64,000 nucleotides of DNA from NCBI GenBank assembly GCA_002724315.1, contig PBOJ01000072.1, positions 1 through 64,000 on the forward strand, read 5' to 3'. Both the position numbers and the translations under genes were made by a program. Below are positions 17,025 through 27,617 of this stretch, one piece after another; position 1 is the stretch's first letter, and the number at the start of each line of letters is the position of its first letter. The notes under the pieces were generated by a model that worked only from the letters and a program-made list of their open reading frames with translations, was not told where the DNA came from and ran no database searches. The DNA comes from Planctomycetaceae bacterium. GTDB lineage: Bacteria; Planctomycetota; Planctomycetia; Planctomycetales; Planctomycetaceae.

Positions 17025-18023
17025 CTACAATTGCACGACCTCGCCAGTGGTCGCGGATTGCTCGGCGGCCAGGCAGGCTTCGACGGCGGCCAGGGATTCC
17101 TCGGGTGTGATCACGTCCGGTTTCCGGCCCTCCTGGACGCAGGTGGCGAAGTAGGCCAGTTCGTCGACGAGTGCCCCTCGCAGTCTCCCGAAGTGGGTTG
17201 GCCAGTAGGTCGTATCGGGCGACCGCCAGCCATCGGCATCAACGACCGAGAAGTTGGGGTGCGTTTCCTGGACGTGAATGGACCCCTCGGTCCCGATGAT
17301 CTCCAGTCGTTCGTCGATCTGGAACGGTGTGTGGTCGGGCAGGCACCAGATGTTCTCGAGTACGCCGATGGCACCGGAGTCGAATCGGAACATGGTCCAG
17401 CCGAGGTCGGGGTGAGTTTTGTTTCGCCATGAGAGCGACTGGGCGTAGGCCGAGACGATCCGGTCTCCGGAGTACCACAGCATCAGGTCGGTGTCGTGGA
17501 CCCCGTCGCCGGTGATCGGGCCGATCTTCTCGAGTATCTCGGTGGTGACCGCCGCGGGGATGTTCCTGCGAGCGTACATCGAGACGATCCGCCCAATCTT
17601 TCCCTCGTCGATTTCCTGCTTCGCCGCGGCGTAACGGGGATTGAAGCGGCAGATGTGTCCGACCATGAAGGCCCGGTCACTGGCGTTCGCTGCTGCGACG
17701 ATCGCCCGACAGTCCTCGGTGGTGGAGGCCATCGGTTTTTCCAGGAAGACGTGCTTGCCGGCTGCCAGTGCGGCCAGGGCGGGTTCGGTGTGCTGGTCCC
17801 ACATGGTGACGATGCTGACGGCGTCGATGTCGGGATCGGCCAGCAACTGGGTGTAGTCGGTGTATGCGGAGGGCACGTCAAACGTGCCGGCGACCTCGGC
17901 CAGTCTCGACTCGGTCCGCGTGCAGACGGCAGCCAGTTCGACTTGCGGAATGGCGGCCAGGGCCTCGCAGTGTTTGACGCCGAACCAGCCCAACCCGATC
18001 ACACCCATCCGCACACGGTTCAT
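17025..18023 (-). CDS. Gfo/Idh/MocA-family oxidoreductase
   Basis: A 332-residue NAD(P)-dependent dehydrogenase-like protein is predicted, with the Rossmann motif GVIGLGWFGVKHCEAL, the strand VSIVTMWDQHTEPAL and the family lysine in EKPMAS. The catalytic-domain segment GDGVHDTDLMLWYSG carries the expected Asp/His residues. AGGAGA precedes ATG 18023 at a good spacing. A sialidase-like gene lies immediately upstream on the same strand, so the pair may process a sugar derivative; that link is inferred from position only. Confidence 0.88.
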   Translation of the reverse strand: MNRVRMGVIGLGWFGVKHCEALAAIPQVELAAVCTRTESRLAEVAGTFDVPSAYTDYTQLLADPDIDAVSIVTMWDQHTEPALAALAAGKHVFLEKPMASTTEDCRAIVAAANASDRAFMVGHICRFNPRYAAAKQEIDEGKIGRIVSMYARRNIPAAVTTEILEKIGPITGDGVHDTDLMLWYSGDRIVSAYAQSLSWRNKTHPDLGWTMFRFDSGAIGVLENIWCLPDHTPFQIDERLEIIGTEGSIHVQETHPNFSVVDADGWRSPDTTYWPTHFGRLRGALVDELAYFATCVQEGRKPDVITPEESLAAVEACLAAEQSATTGEVVQL

Positions 18024-18080
18024 CTGTCGGTCTCCTGGTTGTGTCGTCTCGTGATGTTGTCCGAATCCGTCCCCGGAGGG

Positions 18081-19238
18081 CTAACCCGTCAATTGCCACC
18101 TCGCCTGCCTGAGCACGGCCAACGACGAGCCCTTCATCTTCTCGTACCAGGCGGTGACCAGATGGCCGTTGTCGAGTTGGACCGTCGAGGGGTATCCCAG
18201 GTCGCCGCCGGCGCCATCCACCGAGAGCCCCCTGGGTTCCGACCAGGTCGTGCCGGCGTCGTCGCTGAGTCGCACCTGGTTGCCGAATGGCTTACGACGG
18301 TGTCCGTAACTCATCAGCAGTCGGCCGTCGGCCAGCTTCAGCAGGTGCGAGGGCAGTCCCCAGACCCCGATCTCGTGGGGAGTGGTCCAGGTCCGACCGC
18401 CGTCGGTCGACTCGCTCTGCAGCGTCTCGCCGGCACTCTTGGGGTTGTGGTTGCGGATGTGAGCGATCAGGCGGCCGGGAGCCGCCTCGACGGCGTGCAA
18501 TTCGTGGTACTGGTGGTGATCGTCACCTGGTCGGGTGGGGATGGTGCCCAGCCACTTCCAGGTGATGCCGTCGTCGGTGGAAACGGAGACTCCGATGCGG
18601 TTCTTGTCGTTGTAGAGTTCCTTGCCCGCGTAGAGCAGTCGTCCGTCGGAGAGTGCGACGGGGCCGTGGGGACTGTTGACTCCACAGCGGGAGGGGGATG
18701 ACCAGCTCTGGCCCCCGTCAGTCGAGCGGATGATCCATTCGCCGAGCATCTTTTTCCTCGTGGCTTCGGGCACGCGATCGCGGGCCGCTTTCCATCGAGC
18801 GATCCGTTGCTTGCCGGACCCGGCGAAGTAACTGGGTTGTTCGAAGGCCAGTGACGTGAAGGTGGTGACCAGCAGCGAACCCTTGGGAGTTTCCACCACC
18901 CCGGCGTCGCGGTCGTCGATGGCGGTGTCGATCAGGGTCTGTGGCCACGTCCAGTGAACGCCGCCGTCATCGCTGCGCATCAGTTCGACACGCCCGAAAG
19001 GGCAGACGTGGGATTCACGGCCACCCGAGCAGACCAGCAGCAGCTGGCCGTTCCTGCGGCGGGCCAACGTCGGCCAGCCGTGATAACGATGAGCCAGGTG
19101 GCTGATCACGCTGGTATCGTGGATCCGAATTTTCGGAGCCCTGGGCCGTGTTTGGCCAGCAAGGAGACTCGTCGAGAGCCCTCCGGCAAGACCGGCAGCG
19201 GTGGTGCGAATCATCGAGCGTCTTGAGTGTTCGGCCAT
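18081..19238 (-). CDS. Exported sialidase/BNR-repeat protein
   Basis: This 385-residue protein has a Tat-like N-terminus (RRSMIRTTAAGLAGGL). Five Asp-box (BNR) motifs of the form S-x-D-x-G-x-x-W are visible: SDDGGVHW, STDGGQSW, STDDGITW, STDGGRTW and SDDAGTTW, which indicates a six-bladed sialidase-type propeller. Planctomycete members are usually called exo-alpha-sialidase, but the arginine triad cannot be assigned by eye, so activity on sialic acid is uncertain. The downstream oxidoreductase is 57 bases away. Confidence 0.85.
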   Translation of the reverse strand: MAEHSRRSMIRTTAAGLAGGLSTSLLAGQTRPRAPKIRIHDTSVISHLAHRYHGWPTLARRRNGQLLLVCSGGRESHVCPFGRVELMRSDDGGVHWTWPQTLIDTAIDDRDAGVVETPKGSLLVTTFTSLAFEQPSYFAGSGKQRIARWKAARDRVPEATRKKMLGEWIIRSTDGGQSWSSPSRCGVNSPHGPVALSDGRLLYAGKELYNDKNRIGVSVSTDDGITWKWLGTIPTRPGDDHHQYHELHAVEAAPGRLIAHIRNHNPKSAGETLQSESTDGGRTWTTPHEIGVWGLPSHLLKLADGRLLMSYGHRRKPFGNQVRLSDDAGTTWSEPRGLSVDGAGGDLGYPSTVQLDNGHLVTAWYEKMKGSSLAVLRQARWQLTG

Positions 19239-19260
19239 GGTGGTGCCCTTGAGGGGGGGG

Positions 19261-20397
19261 TCACATCGCCCGTCGTCGTCGTCGGCCGGCGACGAAACTG
19301 TCGATGATCATGTTGCCCAGGTCATCCGCGTTGCAGTAGGCGGCGACGCCACCCGAGACGCGGGCCATTTGTTCGACGAAGTTCACCAGGTCCAGATAGA
19401 AGTAGTCTTCGATCAGGGCGAAGCTGGCCAGGTGGATGCCCTCGTTGGCACACCGACGGACTTCCTGGAGCGTGATCCGGGCGGTCTTTTCCGCAGGTGG
19501 ATAGACCAGTACCACCTCGCGTCCCTCGACATGGGCCGTCGGTTCGCCATCGGTGATCGTGATGATCTGCTTGTTCTGGGCTGGTTGTCGACGGAGAACG
19601 CGGCGTGCGAACTGGAGTCCGGCCTGGATGTTGGTGAAATGCTCGGGCACGAAGGATGGGGGATTGTCGAGCGGAATCCGAAGGTGGACTCGGGGGTCGA
19701 AGATGCTGACCGGCTTGGGAGCCGAGTAGAGGAGTTCCCGTTCGGAGAGCGGTGTGGCGTAGGTGTAGAAGCCCACCACCTGCAGAAAGTCGCCGCGGTA
19801 GCGATCCCGGACGAGCGAGTTCATTGCCAGGGCGACTTTCTTGGCCTGGCCGAACTTGCCGAAGCGGGACATGCTTCCGGACATGTCCAGCAGGACCACG
19901 GTGGCACACGCGGCCTGGTATTCGGTGTCGTAGACCTCGAGGTCGTCGTTGGTGATCCCGACTGGGGTTCCACCACCCTGTCGGGCCAGGGCATTTCGAA
20001 GTGTGCCGTGAAGGTCGAGGTTCGAAACGGGGTCGCCGTACTCGTAGGGACGGGATTCTTCGTGCTTGGTTTCCCCGGGGCCGCGGGTTGCCGTGTCGTG
20101 TTTGCCCAATTGTCCCTTTTCGCCCAGCAGAAACAGCTCCTCGAGCGCTTTGTTCTCGACCCGTCGCACTCCCCGGGGCGTGACATGAAACCGGCCCTCC
20201 TCGTCTTTCTCGACCAGTCCCCGCTTGATGAGCATCTCGATCACTTCCGGATGCTCCTCTTCCCAGTCCTCGAGGTTGGGCAGCAGGTGTTCGCCGTAGT
20301 CGAGCAGGTGCTCTCCGATCTGGTCGAAGATCCTGTCGGCCGACTGCGGTGTGAATTCCTGGGATCCGTCCCACTTGGAGTATTCGAAGCTGGTCAT
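19261..20397 (-). CDS. VWA-domain protein
   Basis: The 378-residue protein has a charged helical N-terminal part and a von Willebrand A domain from about residue 160. The MIDAS metal site is intact: DMSGSMS near residue 171 and ITDGEP further on. There is no signal peptide. Such proteins often work with a MoxR-type AAA ATPase, but none is encoded nearby. Its ATG overlaps the obg stop codon (ATGA), so it is translationally coupled to the ribosome-associated GTPase. The C-terminus is a run of arginines (GRRRRRAM). Confidence 0.85.
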   Translation of the reverse strand: MTSFEYSKWDGSQEFTPQSADRIFDQIGEHLLDYGEHLLPNLEDWEEEHPEVIEMLIKRGLVEKDEEGRFHVTPRGVRRVENKALEELFLLGEKGQLGKHDTATRGPGETKHEESRPYEYGDPVSNLDLHGTLRNALARQGGGTPVGITNDDLEVYDTEYQAACATVVLLDMSGSMSRFGKFGQAKKVALAMNSLVRDRYRGDFLQVVGFYTYATPLSERELLYSAPKPVSIFDPRVHLRIPLDNPPSFVPEHFTNIQAGLQFARRVLRRQPAQNKQIITITDGEPTAHVEGREVVLVYPPAEKTARITLQEVRRCANEGIHLASFALIEDYFYLDLVNFVEQMARVSGGVAAYCNADDLGNMIIDSFVAGRRRRRAM

Positions 20398-21392
20398 GCC
20401 GGTTTGGACTCCGCCAGGGCTCCAAGCGTGGCTCCGATCAGTTCACCGAGTCCGGTGCCGGTGACGGCCGAGATTCTTCGGACGGGGACGTCGAGTTCCT
20501 CGTCGAGTCGCGAGGCGGTCTCGTCGGCGGTTGGCAGTTCGCACTTGGTGACAACGACCAGTTCAGGTCGCAGGGCCAGTTCGGGGTTGTAGAGTCTGAG
20601 CTCGTCACGAATCGACCGGTAATTTTCGAGTGGATCGGTCTGGTCCATCGGCTCGGGTTCGACCAGGTGGACCAGAACCCGGGTCCGTTCGACGTGCCTG
20701 AGGAACTCGTGACCGAGTCCCACGCCCTGGTGAGCTCCTTCGATCAGCCCGGGGATGTCGGCGACGACGAACTGGTTGTCGAGGTCGACTCGAACGAGTC
20801 CGAGGTTGGGGTACTTGGTTGTGAACGGGTAATTGGCGATTTCGGGATTCGCCCGTGAGAGACGGCTCAGCAACGTCGACTTTCCCGCGTTCGGCTTGCC
20901 GATCAGGCCGACGTCAGCGATCAGTTTGAGTTCGAGCAAGACCCGGCGTTCCTGGCCGACACCGCCTTCCTCGAATTCCCGGGGCGCTCGATTGGTGGCT
21001 GTGGCGAATCTCTTGTTCCCCTGCCCTCCCTTGCCTCCCTTGGCGACGATGACTTGCTCGCCGGGTTCGACGAGATCCTTGAGCAGATGTCCGCGTCCGG
21101 CGTCACGCACCAGGGTTCCGGGCGGAACGCTGATGATGGCGTCCTCTCCCGAGCGTCCGGTCTTGAGTTGTCCCTGCCCGTGTTGACCGCGTTCGGCTCG
21201 CCAGTGGTGGTGGCCGGACAGGGCCGCCAGGCTGCCGATGTTCTCCTCGGCCCGGATGATCACGTGACCGCCCCGACCACCGTCGCCTCCGTCAGGCCCT
21301 CCCCGTGGAATGTGGGCCTCTCGTCGGAAGCTCATGGAGCCGCTTCCGCCGTCGCCGGCCAGGCAGTGGATCGTGACGCGGTCGAGGAACAT
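20394..21392 (-). CDS. obg: GTPase Obg/CgtA
   Basis: Obg is a ribosome-associated GTPase needed for large-subunit assembly. The glycine-rich Obg domain (GDGGSGSMSFRREAHIPRGG and GGKGGQGNKRFATATN) spans about residues 1-155. The G domain follows with GKPNAGKST near residue 162, DIPGLIEGA and a TKCE motif in place of the usual NKxD. The total of 332 residues matches the short Obg form without an OCT domain. ATG 21392 matches the conserved N-terminus MFLDRVTI. The TKCE reading is a notable variant of the guanine-specificity motif. Confidence 0.95.
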   Translation of the reverse strand: MFLDRVTIHCLAGDGGSGSMSFRREAHIPRGGPDGGDGGRGGHVIIRAEENIGSLAALSGHHHWRAERGQHGQGQLKTGRSGEDAIISVPPGTLVRDAGRGHLLKDLVEPGEQVIVAKGGKGGQGNKRFATATNRAPREFEEGGVGQERRVLLELKLIADVGLIGKPNAGKSTLLSRLSRANPEIANYPFTTKYPNLGLVRVDLDNQFVVADIPGLIEGAHQGVGLGHEFLRHVERTRVLVHLVEPEPMDQTDPLENYRSIRDELRLYNPELALRPELVVVTKCELPTADETASRLDEELDVPVRRISAVTGTGLGELIGATLGALAESKPA

Positions 21393-21475
21393 ACGGAGAG
21401 ATCCCGGGAGGAGGAGCCTCCATGATAGCACGAGTGAACCCGGGGGACCGTCATGGGCCACCACGTGAGGTCGGT

Positions 21476-23317
21476 TCACTGGCCGTTGGCGGTTGCCCGA
21501 CGGCGCCGCCAGGCTCCGGAGAGTCCGGCAACGATGATCACGATCGAGGCCAGCAGGCACAATGCGGCGAACCAGTCGCCCGTGCGGACATAGAGACTCT
21601 GCCGTGAGTCGAGTGGGACGACGTCGACCAGCACGGCGTTGAGTTGCCGCCGCCAGCGGCCGGTCATCGGGTTGCGGTGTCCGGTGCGACGGGCCCGTTC
21701 GATGCTCGTCTTCCGCTCCTCCCGCTCCACGTCACTCAGCGACGGGTCTCTCGCGGCCGTTTCCAGTGCGATTTCCGCATCACCGTCAATGAAGATTGTC
21801 GGTGTCCGGATCACTCCGTCGCCATCGATGATCGCCGAGATTCCCGTGTTCACTGCTCGGACCATCGGCGTGCGGCATTCGACCGATCGGAACACGGCGG
21901 TGACCAGGTGCTGATCGAGTTCACTGGATCCGTGGAACCAGCCGTCGTTGGTCAGGTTGACCAGCACGTCCGGAGCCCGTTTCTGTTGCCTGGCTCCGGC
22001 AACGACTCCCCGGACCAGGTGCGGCACGGTGTCCTCGAAACAGATCAATGGAGCCAGGTGCCACTCGCCGTGCTGGAACACGGTCGCGGAGTTGCCGGCA
22101 GAAATGCCGAAATCGGCGGGGAAGGGCGTGAGGCGGTGGAGCCAGGGCAGCGTGTCGGCAAGCGGGATGTATTCTCCGAAGGGCACGCGGTGGATCTTGT
22201 CGTAGTCGGCGGCCAGACCGTTTCCGGGTTGAACCAGGACAGCTGAGTTGAATACGCGGAGCTGCTTGCGGTCGGCCTGGAACCGTTCGAGTCCCACGAT
22301 GAGACCGGCGCCCGATTCGGCGGCGAGGTCTCCCAGCAGATCGCGGACGTCGGTCTTTTTCCAGTCGCCGGGGGGAATTCGCGGGGCGACCTCCCTGAGT
22401 TGTTCGTCGTCGAGTCCCTCGGCGGCCTCCAGCAACGGATAGCGGAACATCGTCTCGGGCCACACGATCACGTCGGGCTGTTCCTGTACGGCCAGTCCTG
22501 TCAGCCTGCGATGGACCCGGTAGATGTTGGCAAACGCTTCGGGGTCGTGTTTCAACGACGAGGTGAAGTTGCCCTGCACCAGCGCGACGCGCGGTCCGGC
22601 GGTGAACTGGGCCTGGCCACGTCTCAGGATCCCGTATCCCAGTGCCAGCCCGATCAATACGACGGTGGCGATGATCGTTGTCGACGTTTGCCGTGGCGAA
22701 ACCGATGGCGCGGGGTTCTCCTCGTCGGCAGGCCACCACCCGCATCGGGACAGCCAGCTTGCGGGAAGGGCCAGGGCGAGAGACGTAGCGGCGAGTGCGA
22801 CCAGAAAACTGACGCCGTAGGCACCGACGAGGTCACTGACCTGGATCAGCTCGACAAAACGGTATTGGGTGTGTCCCAGGAAGTACCACGCCAAGCCGGT
22901 CATGACGTGGGCCTTCGCGTACTCGGTGGCGACCCAGGCCAGGGGGACGGCCACTCCGATCGGGACTCTGAAACGGTGCACCGCGGTCCGGGCGACCGCG
23001 ACCAGCAGAGGCGTGTAGATGGCAAGGTAGGCCGACAGGGAGAGCCAGGCGGGGATCATCCAGGTATCGCCGAGACGCATCCACTGCAGCGATGCGGCGG
23101 TGCCCACCAGGGTGGTCAGGTAAAGCGGGAGGGAGATTCGGTGCGGGGGGACGGGGAGCCGGACGAGCACGATGAGTGGGACGGGAGCGATCCATCCGAG
23201 GACGCCCCAATCGAAGGGAAAGAACGCAGCCCAGGTGAGCAGCGCCGAGGCAGCTCCGGCCGTCCAGGCGGCCCGAGACGGCAGGCCGAGCGTTGTGGTG
23301 GGCTCGGTTGTGGACAT
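21476..23317 (-). CDS. lnt: Apolipoprotein N-acyltransferase
   Basis: Lnt adds the third acyl chain to the N-terminal cysteine of lipoproteins in the inner membrane. The 613-residue protein has several N-terminal membrane helices and then a nitrilase-like domain. The catalytic triad is visible: Glu in VWPETMFRYP (about residue 287), Lys in YDKIHRVPFGEYIP (about 372) and Cys in PLICFEDTVPH (about 426). It is longer than the E. coli enzyme, with an insert rich in charged residues before the last helix. Loss of the usual Tyr after the catalytic Cys (CF instead of CY) is a minor deviation. Confidence 0.93.
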   Translation of the reverse strand: MSTTEPTTTLGLPSRAAWTAGAASALLTWAAFFPFDWGVLGWIAPVPLIVLVRLPVPPHRISLPLYLTTLVGTAASLQWMRLGDTWMIPAWLSLSAYLAIYTPLLVAVARTAVHRFRVPIGVAVPLAWVATEYAKAHVMTGLAWYFLGHTQYRFVELIQVSDLVGAYGVSFLVALAATSLALALPASWLSRCGWWPADEENPAPSVSPRQTSTTIIATVVLIGLALGYGILRRGQAQFTAGPRVALVQGNFTSSLKHDPEAFANIYRVHRRLTGLAVQEQPDVIVWPETMFRYPLLEAAEGLDDEQLREVAPRIPPGDWKKTDVRDLLGDLAAESGAGLIVGLERFQADRKQLRVFNSAVLVQPGNGLAADYDKIHRVPFGEYIPLADTLPWLHRLTPFPADFGISAGNSATVFQHGEWHLAPLICFEDTVPHLVRGVVAGARQQKRAPDVLVNLTNDGWFHGSSELDQHLVTAVFRSVECRTPMVRAVNTGISAIIDGDGVIRTPTIFIDGDAEIALETAARDPSLSDVEREERKTSIERARRTGHRNPMTGRWRRQLNAVLVDVVPLDSRQSLYVRTGDWFAALCLLASIVIIVAGLSGAWRRRRATANGQ

Positions 23318-23375
23318 CGAGCCGGTCCTTCCATGGAGCCCGGGCAGTTGGGGATGTGGTCTGATGGTGTTGGAC

Positions 23376-24593
23376 TCAGCAGCGTCCGGCCCACGGGAAC
23401 ACTTCAATCCACTGGTCGGCCTGGTAGGTCCGGTCCCCTGCGGGGAAGTGGATCATGGCGTTGGCATCGGCGGTGCTGCGGAGGTCCGAGGATCCGTGCC
23501 AATCGACGGGGGCGACACGTGGTCCGTCGGGGTGGTCATCGAGTTGGCTGGGGAAGTAAGTCGGCCGATCTCCGCGAAACTCGAAATCAACGGTCAGACG
23601 AGCGGCCGAGGGGATGGGTCGTGCGGGGGCGAGTCCGGCGAGTCTTCGAAGTGCGGTGCGGACGAACAATTCGAAGCAGACCATACTACTGACCGGATTG
23701 CCCGGCAAGCCGAATACGATGGCGTGCCCGGAGGTGCCGAACCACACCGGTTTTCCCGGTTTGACCTTCACCTTGTGGAACACTTCGGCGACACCAGCGG
23801 CTTCGAGTTGTGCCGGAACGAGGTCGAGTCGGCCGGCGGAGACGCCTCCGGAGAGCAGCAGGATGTCACAGTCGAGTCCTGCGGTGATATGCTGAGCCAG
23901 GTCTTCGGGGGTGTCGCGGGCGATGCCCAGTTCGATGGCCTCACCGCCACAGGCCCGGACCTGGGCGGCAAGCATGGTCTCGTTCGAGTTGCGGATTTGC
24001 CCGGCACCGGGCTGTTGATCGATGGTGACCAGTTCGTCTCCGGTGGCGAGCACTCCGACCCGCACCCGGCGATGCACGGTGAGGGAGTGTTGGCCGAGTT
24101 CGGCGAGCAAACCCAGTTCCTGGGGCCTGAGCTGGCGTCCGGCCGGCATCACGGTATCGCCCCGTCGCATCGAGGTCGCCTGCCGGATCATGTCCTGGCC
24201 GGCGGTGACCGGTTGGGTGTCGATCGAGACCAGCACCTGGTCCCCGTTGTTTTCGGTCTGCGTGTCTTCGACTCTCACCACCGCGTCGGCGCCCTCGGGC
24301 ATCGGGGCTCCGGTCATGATCTGGATCGCCTGCCCCGAGGCGACGGTTTTGGAGGCGACCTGTCCGGCGGTCACCTCTTCGACGACCGTCAATCGCGCCG
24401 TCCCGTCGGCGAGATCATCGGCGCGAACGGCGAAGCCGTCCATCAGGGCCTTGTCGAAGGGAGGCGAATCGATGTCGCTGTCGATCGGTTGGGCGAGGAC
24501 ACGTCCGAGAGCCTCGGCCAGCGGAACCGACTCGGTCGGTCCGGGTTGTGCGTGCGATTCGATGGAGGCCAGGGCCTGGTCGACGGTGAACAT
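23376..24593 (-). CDS. moeA: Molybdopterin molybdotransferase MoeA
   Basis: The enzyme inserts molybdate into adenylated molybdopterin. The 405-residue protein shows PPFDKALMDGFAVRADD near the N-terminus, the ATGDELV motif of the MoeA/MogA catalytic domain, LLSGGVSAG and GLPGNPVSS. No other molybdenum-cofactor gene is in the window. The gene is 12 bases downstream of trpG on the same strand and the gap includes a G-run. The start is ATG 24593. Confidence 0.95.
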   Translation of the reverse strand: MFTVDQALASIESHAQPGPTESVPLAEALGRVLAQPIDSDIDSPPFDKALMDGFAVRADDLADGTARLTVVEEVTAGQVASKTVASGQAIQIMTGAPMPEGADAVVRVEDTQTENNGDQVLVSIDTQPVTAGQDMIRQATSMRRGDTVMPAGRQLRPQELGLLAELGQHSLTVHRRVRVGVLATGDELVTIDQQPGAGQIRNSNETMLAAQVRACGGEAIELGIARDTPEDLAQHITAGLDCDILLLSGGVSAGRLDLVPAQLEAAGVAEVFHKVKVKPGKPVWFGTSGHAIVFGLPGNPVSSMVCFELFVRTALRRLAGLAPARPIPSAARLTVDFEFRGDRPTYFPSQLDDHPDGPRVAPVDWHGSSDLRSTADANAMIHFPAGDRTYQADQWIEVFPWAGRC

Positions 24594-24605
24594 GGGGGGG
24601 GGCGT

Positions 24606-25205
<600 letters not shown>

Positions 25206-25271
25206 GGCGAGGGATCCACTCTAACAGCGCCCCCCGATGGCGGGAACTTGTGACGCTTGTCCGGGACGCCG

Positions 25272-25763
25272 TTACTTCTTTCCCAGGTCCCGCTGCTTCT
25301 GGAAGAACTCGCTGAGGATCGTGCCGCATTCGTGTTCGAGCACGCCGCCGATGACGATCGACCGGTGATTGAGTCGTTCGTCGTTGGTGATGGCGTACAG
25401 CGACTGGCATCCTCCGGCCTTGGGATCGGCGGCTCCGAAGATCACCGTTGGCAGGCGTGCCTGGACGATGGCCCCCGCGCACATCGGGCAGGGTTCGAGT
25501 GTGACGTAGAGCGTGCAGTCGGCCAGTCGCCAATCTCCCAGCGCCTCGGCTGCCTGTGTGATCGCGATCATTTCGGCGTGGGCCGTCGGGTCGTTGAGCA
25601 TCTCTCGCTGGTTAAACGCCTCGGCGATCACCTTGTCCTGATGAACCACCACCGCACCCACGGGCACCTCGTCTTTCTCGAACGCGGCCCGTGCCTGGGC
25701 GAGAGCCAGTCTCATCCAGTAATCGTGCGGCTGCAGCATGTTGTCGTGGGGATCGGTGGTCAT
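25272..25763 (-). CDS. tadA: tRNA-specific adenosine deaminase
   Basis: TadA converts adenosine 34 to inosine in tRNA-Arg(ACG). The 163-residue protein has the zinc-deaminase signature: HAEM (about residue 61) with the catalytic Glu, and PCPMCAGA (about residue 90) with the two zinc-binding Cys. The [11 protein letters not shown] segment is typical of TadA. ATG 25763 is chosen because the preceding in-frame sequence lies in the intergenic region and is unlike the family. Confidence 0.93.
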   Translation of the reverse strand: MTTDPHDNMLQPHDYWMRLALAQARAAFEKDEVPVGAVVVHQDKVIAEAFNQREMLNDPTAHAEMIAITQAAEALGDWRLADCTLYVTLEPCPMCAGAIVQARLPTVIFGAADPKAGGCQSLYAITNDERLNHRSIVIGGVLEHECGTILSEFFQKQRDLGKK

Positions 25764-25797
25764 GGAATCGGTGGCCGGGATACGGGATGAGCGAGGA

Positions 25798-27045
25798 TCA
25801 GCGGCGCGGCGTGGTGGCGGGGGCCACCACCAGGGTGCCGGTCGTCTTGATCTTGGCGTGATCACTGGGGACATCGACCAGCACGTTGTCTCCGAAGAGC
25901 ACATGATGGCTGGGCTGGCCGGTGAGTGCGACGGCCTTGGGTCGCACGCTCGAGAAGAGGTTGCCGCTGACGGTGACGTCGCGGGTGCCTTCCAGGGTCA
26001 GTCCTGCGGCGGCCTCGTCGTTCTTCCTTCGCTTGATGCCGCCTTCGCCGATGTAACTGTTGGAGAAGTTGTTGCCGGTGATGGTGATCCGTCCACTGCC
26101 GGGTCCCACCCGCACCGCGTGGGTCTTCATGATGGTCAGCGTGTTGGCGCTGACCGTGCACCCATGAGCATCACGGAGATCGACGCCGCCGCCGTTGTGG
26201 GCAATGACGTTGGCCGAGATCGTGTTGCCATAACAGTCCCGATCGAGAATCACCGCGTACCCCTGGCACTCCTCGATCATGTTTCCCGAAAGAACCGAGC
26301 CGTAGGTGTTCTCGATGATCACTCCGTGTCGGAGGTGATCGTCCAGGCAGTTGCCGGTCAGGCAGAGATTGAAGCCGTCGGTGCAACTCAACGCATCGTT
26401 GTTCTCTTCGAACTGGTTGCTGGAGACGACGATGTCGTGGCAGCCGATCAGGTTGAGCCCCACCTGCTTGTTGTAGGTGATCAGGCTGTCGCTGATGCGA
26501 GGGTCCTCGTAGCAGTGGTCCAGCCTCAGACCGTCACCTCCGTGCTCGCTGACGGTCAGGCCCTGGACGAACAGTTCGTTGATCCAGAGGGCCACCACGC
26601 CGTGGCCACTTTTGGCCGTTCCGGTCAGCCGGAAGTCGGCCAGGCGCACCCGCCACAGCCGATCGGCACTCTTGACCTTTTCGCCGTCAGGGTGCTGAAC
26701 GACCAGGGCTGGCTTCCCCTGGACGTTCGCGTTGTGGATGTGCGTGGCGGTGCCGGCTCCGACCAGCGTGACGTCCGGTCGAGAGAGGACCAGGGGTTTG
26801 GTGATCTCGAAGTGTCCCGGAGGCAAGCGGACGATGCCCCCCTCGGGAGGAATCGCATCGAGGGCGGCCTGGAGAGTCGGAAAGCGACCAGCGTCGATCT
26901 CTGGACGTGCCCCCGGCAGGGTGTTCTTGGCGGCGGGGCCGGCCGCCAGTGGGGCCAGCGCCAAAGCGGCCAGTCCCGAGACGGTGATCACGGCGAGCAG
27001 ACGGGCGAATCCCGTCGGTGACAGACGGTGCAGGTAGCGAGTCAT
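25798..27045 (-). CDS. Secreted right-handed parallel beta-helix protein
   Basis: The 415-residue protein has an N-terminal export signal ([21 protein letters not shown]). The rest consists of short repeats of the parallel beta-helix type, such as [43 protein letters not shown] and [11 protein letters not shown]. The N-terminal [16 protein letters not shown] segment is common in pectate-lyase-like folds. Carbohydrate binding or cleavage is likely but no catalytic set can be assigned. GAGGA precedes ATG 27045 at about 8 bases. Confidence 0.85.
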   Translation of the reverse strand: MTRYLHRLSPTGFARLLAVITVSGLAALALAPLAAGPAAKNTLPGARPEIDAGRFPTLQAALDAIPPEGGIVRLPPGHFEITKPLVLSRPDVTLVGAGTATHIHNANVQGKPALVVQHPDGEKVKSADRLWRVRLADFRLTGTAKSGHGVVALWINELFVQGLTVSEHGGDGLRLDHCYEDPRISDSLITYNKQVGLNLIGCHDIVVSSNQFEENNDALSCTDGFNLCLTGNCLDDHLRHGVIIENTYGSVLSGNMIEECQGYAVILDRDCYGNTISANVIAHNGGGVDLRDAHGCTVSANTLTIMKTHAVRVGPGSGRITITGNNFSNSYIGEGGIKRRKNDEAAAGLTLEGTRDVTVSGNLFSSVRPKAVALTGQPSHHVLFGDNVLVDVPSDHAKIKTTGTLVVAPATTPRR

Positions 27046-27149
27046 CAGGAGATCCTCGGGCTATGTCCAACCGGTTTGAGTGAGGTGGTTGGCAGCCTAC
27101 GAGGGTCTCCAGAATGGGTCAAGCAGCCGGAATGGTGATGGCGGCGTGA

Positions 27150-27617
27150 TCAGGTCGGCTGGCAGTCGCCGTTGGGGAACAGTCTCAGTCCCGGTCCGGC
27201 ATTTTCCGGAGAGATCGAGAGCAGTCTCAGCGAGACGGGGTGGCCCTGGTAATGGGCCACAATAGAGATGTAAGAACGGTCGTTGTCGGACGGGTCGTTG
27301 CCGACCGGCAGGACCATCCACTGGATCTGTTGGACGTCCTCGAGCAGATCCAGCAGTCCGAGCAGATCGAAGCGGAATTCGAGGGGATCGAGTCGCCCAT
27401 CGTCGCGGCCCCCGACGATCTCGGTGTCGCCCAGGAACAGGAAGACCATCCAGTCTTTTTCGGTCGGCCAGCAATCGAAGCCGACCCGCGAAACACTCAT
27501 CAGAGGTTCGAAGAGATCGGCCGCCTGGTCAATCAGTTCGACCAGCCACGTCGGACGGGAGTCACCGGTGCGGCGTTCTCGATTCTCGAGATTCCGCAGC
27601 AGGTGGTTGATGGGCAT
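27150..27617 (-). CDS. Hypothetical protein
   Basis: A 155-residue acidic protein is predicted from ATG 27617; a GTG at 27632 would add five residues. It has no signal peptide or membrane segment. It begins MPINHLLRNLENRE and contains WMVFLFLGDTEIVGG and RSYISIVAHYQGHPVSLRLL, which look like beta-strands of a small alpha/beta protein. I do not recognise the family. Its clean frame and protein-like composition support it being real. It stands alone between the beta-helix gene and the long gap before argB. Confidence 0.6.
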   Translation of the reverse strand: MPINHLLRNLENRERRTGDSRPTWLVELIDQAADLFEPLMSVSRVGFDCWPTEKDWMVFLFLGDTEIVGGRDDGRLDPLEFRFDLLGLLDLLEDVQQIQWMVLPVGNDPSDNDRSYISIVAHYQGHPVSLRLLSISPENAGPGLRLFPNGDCQPT

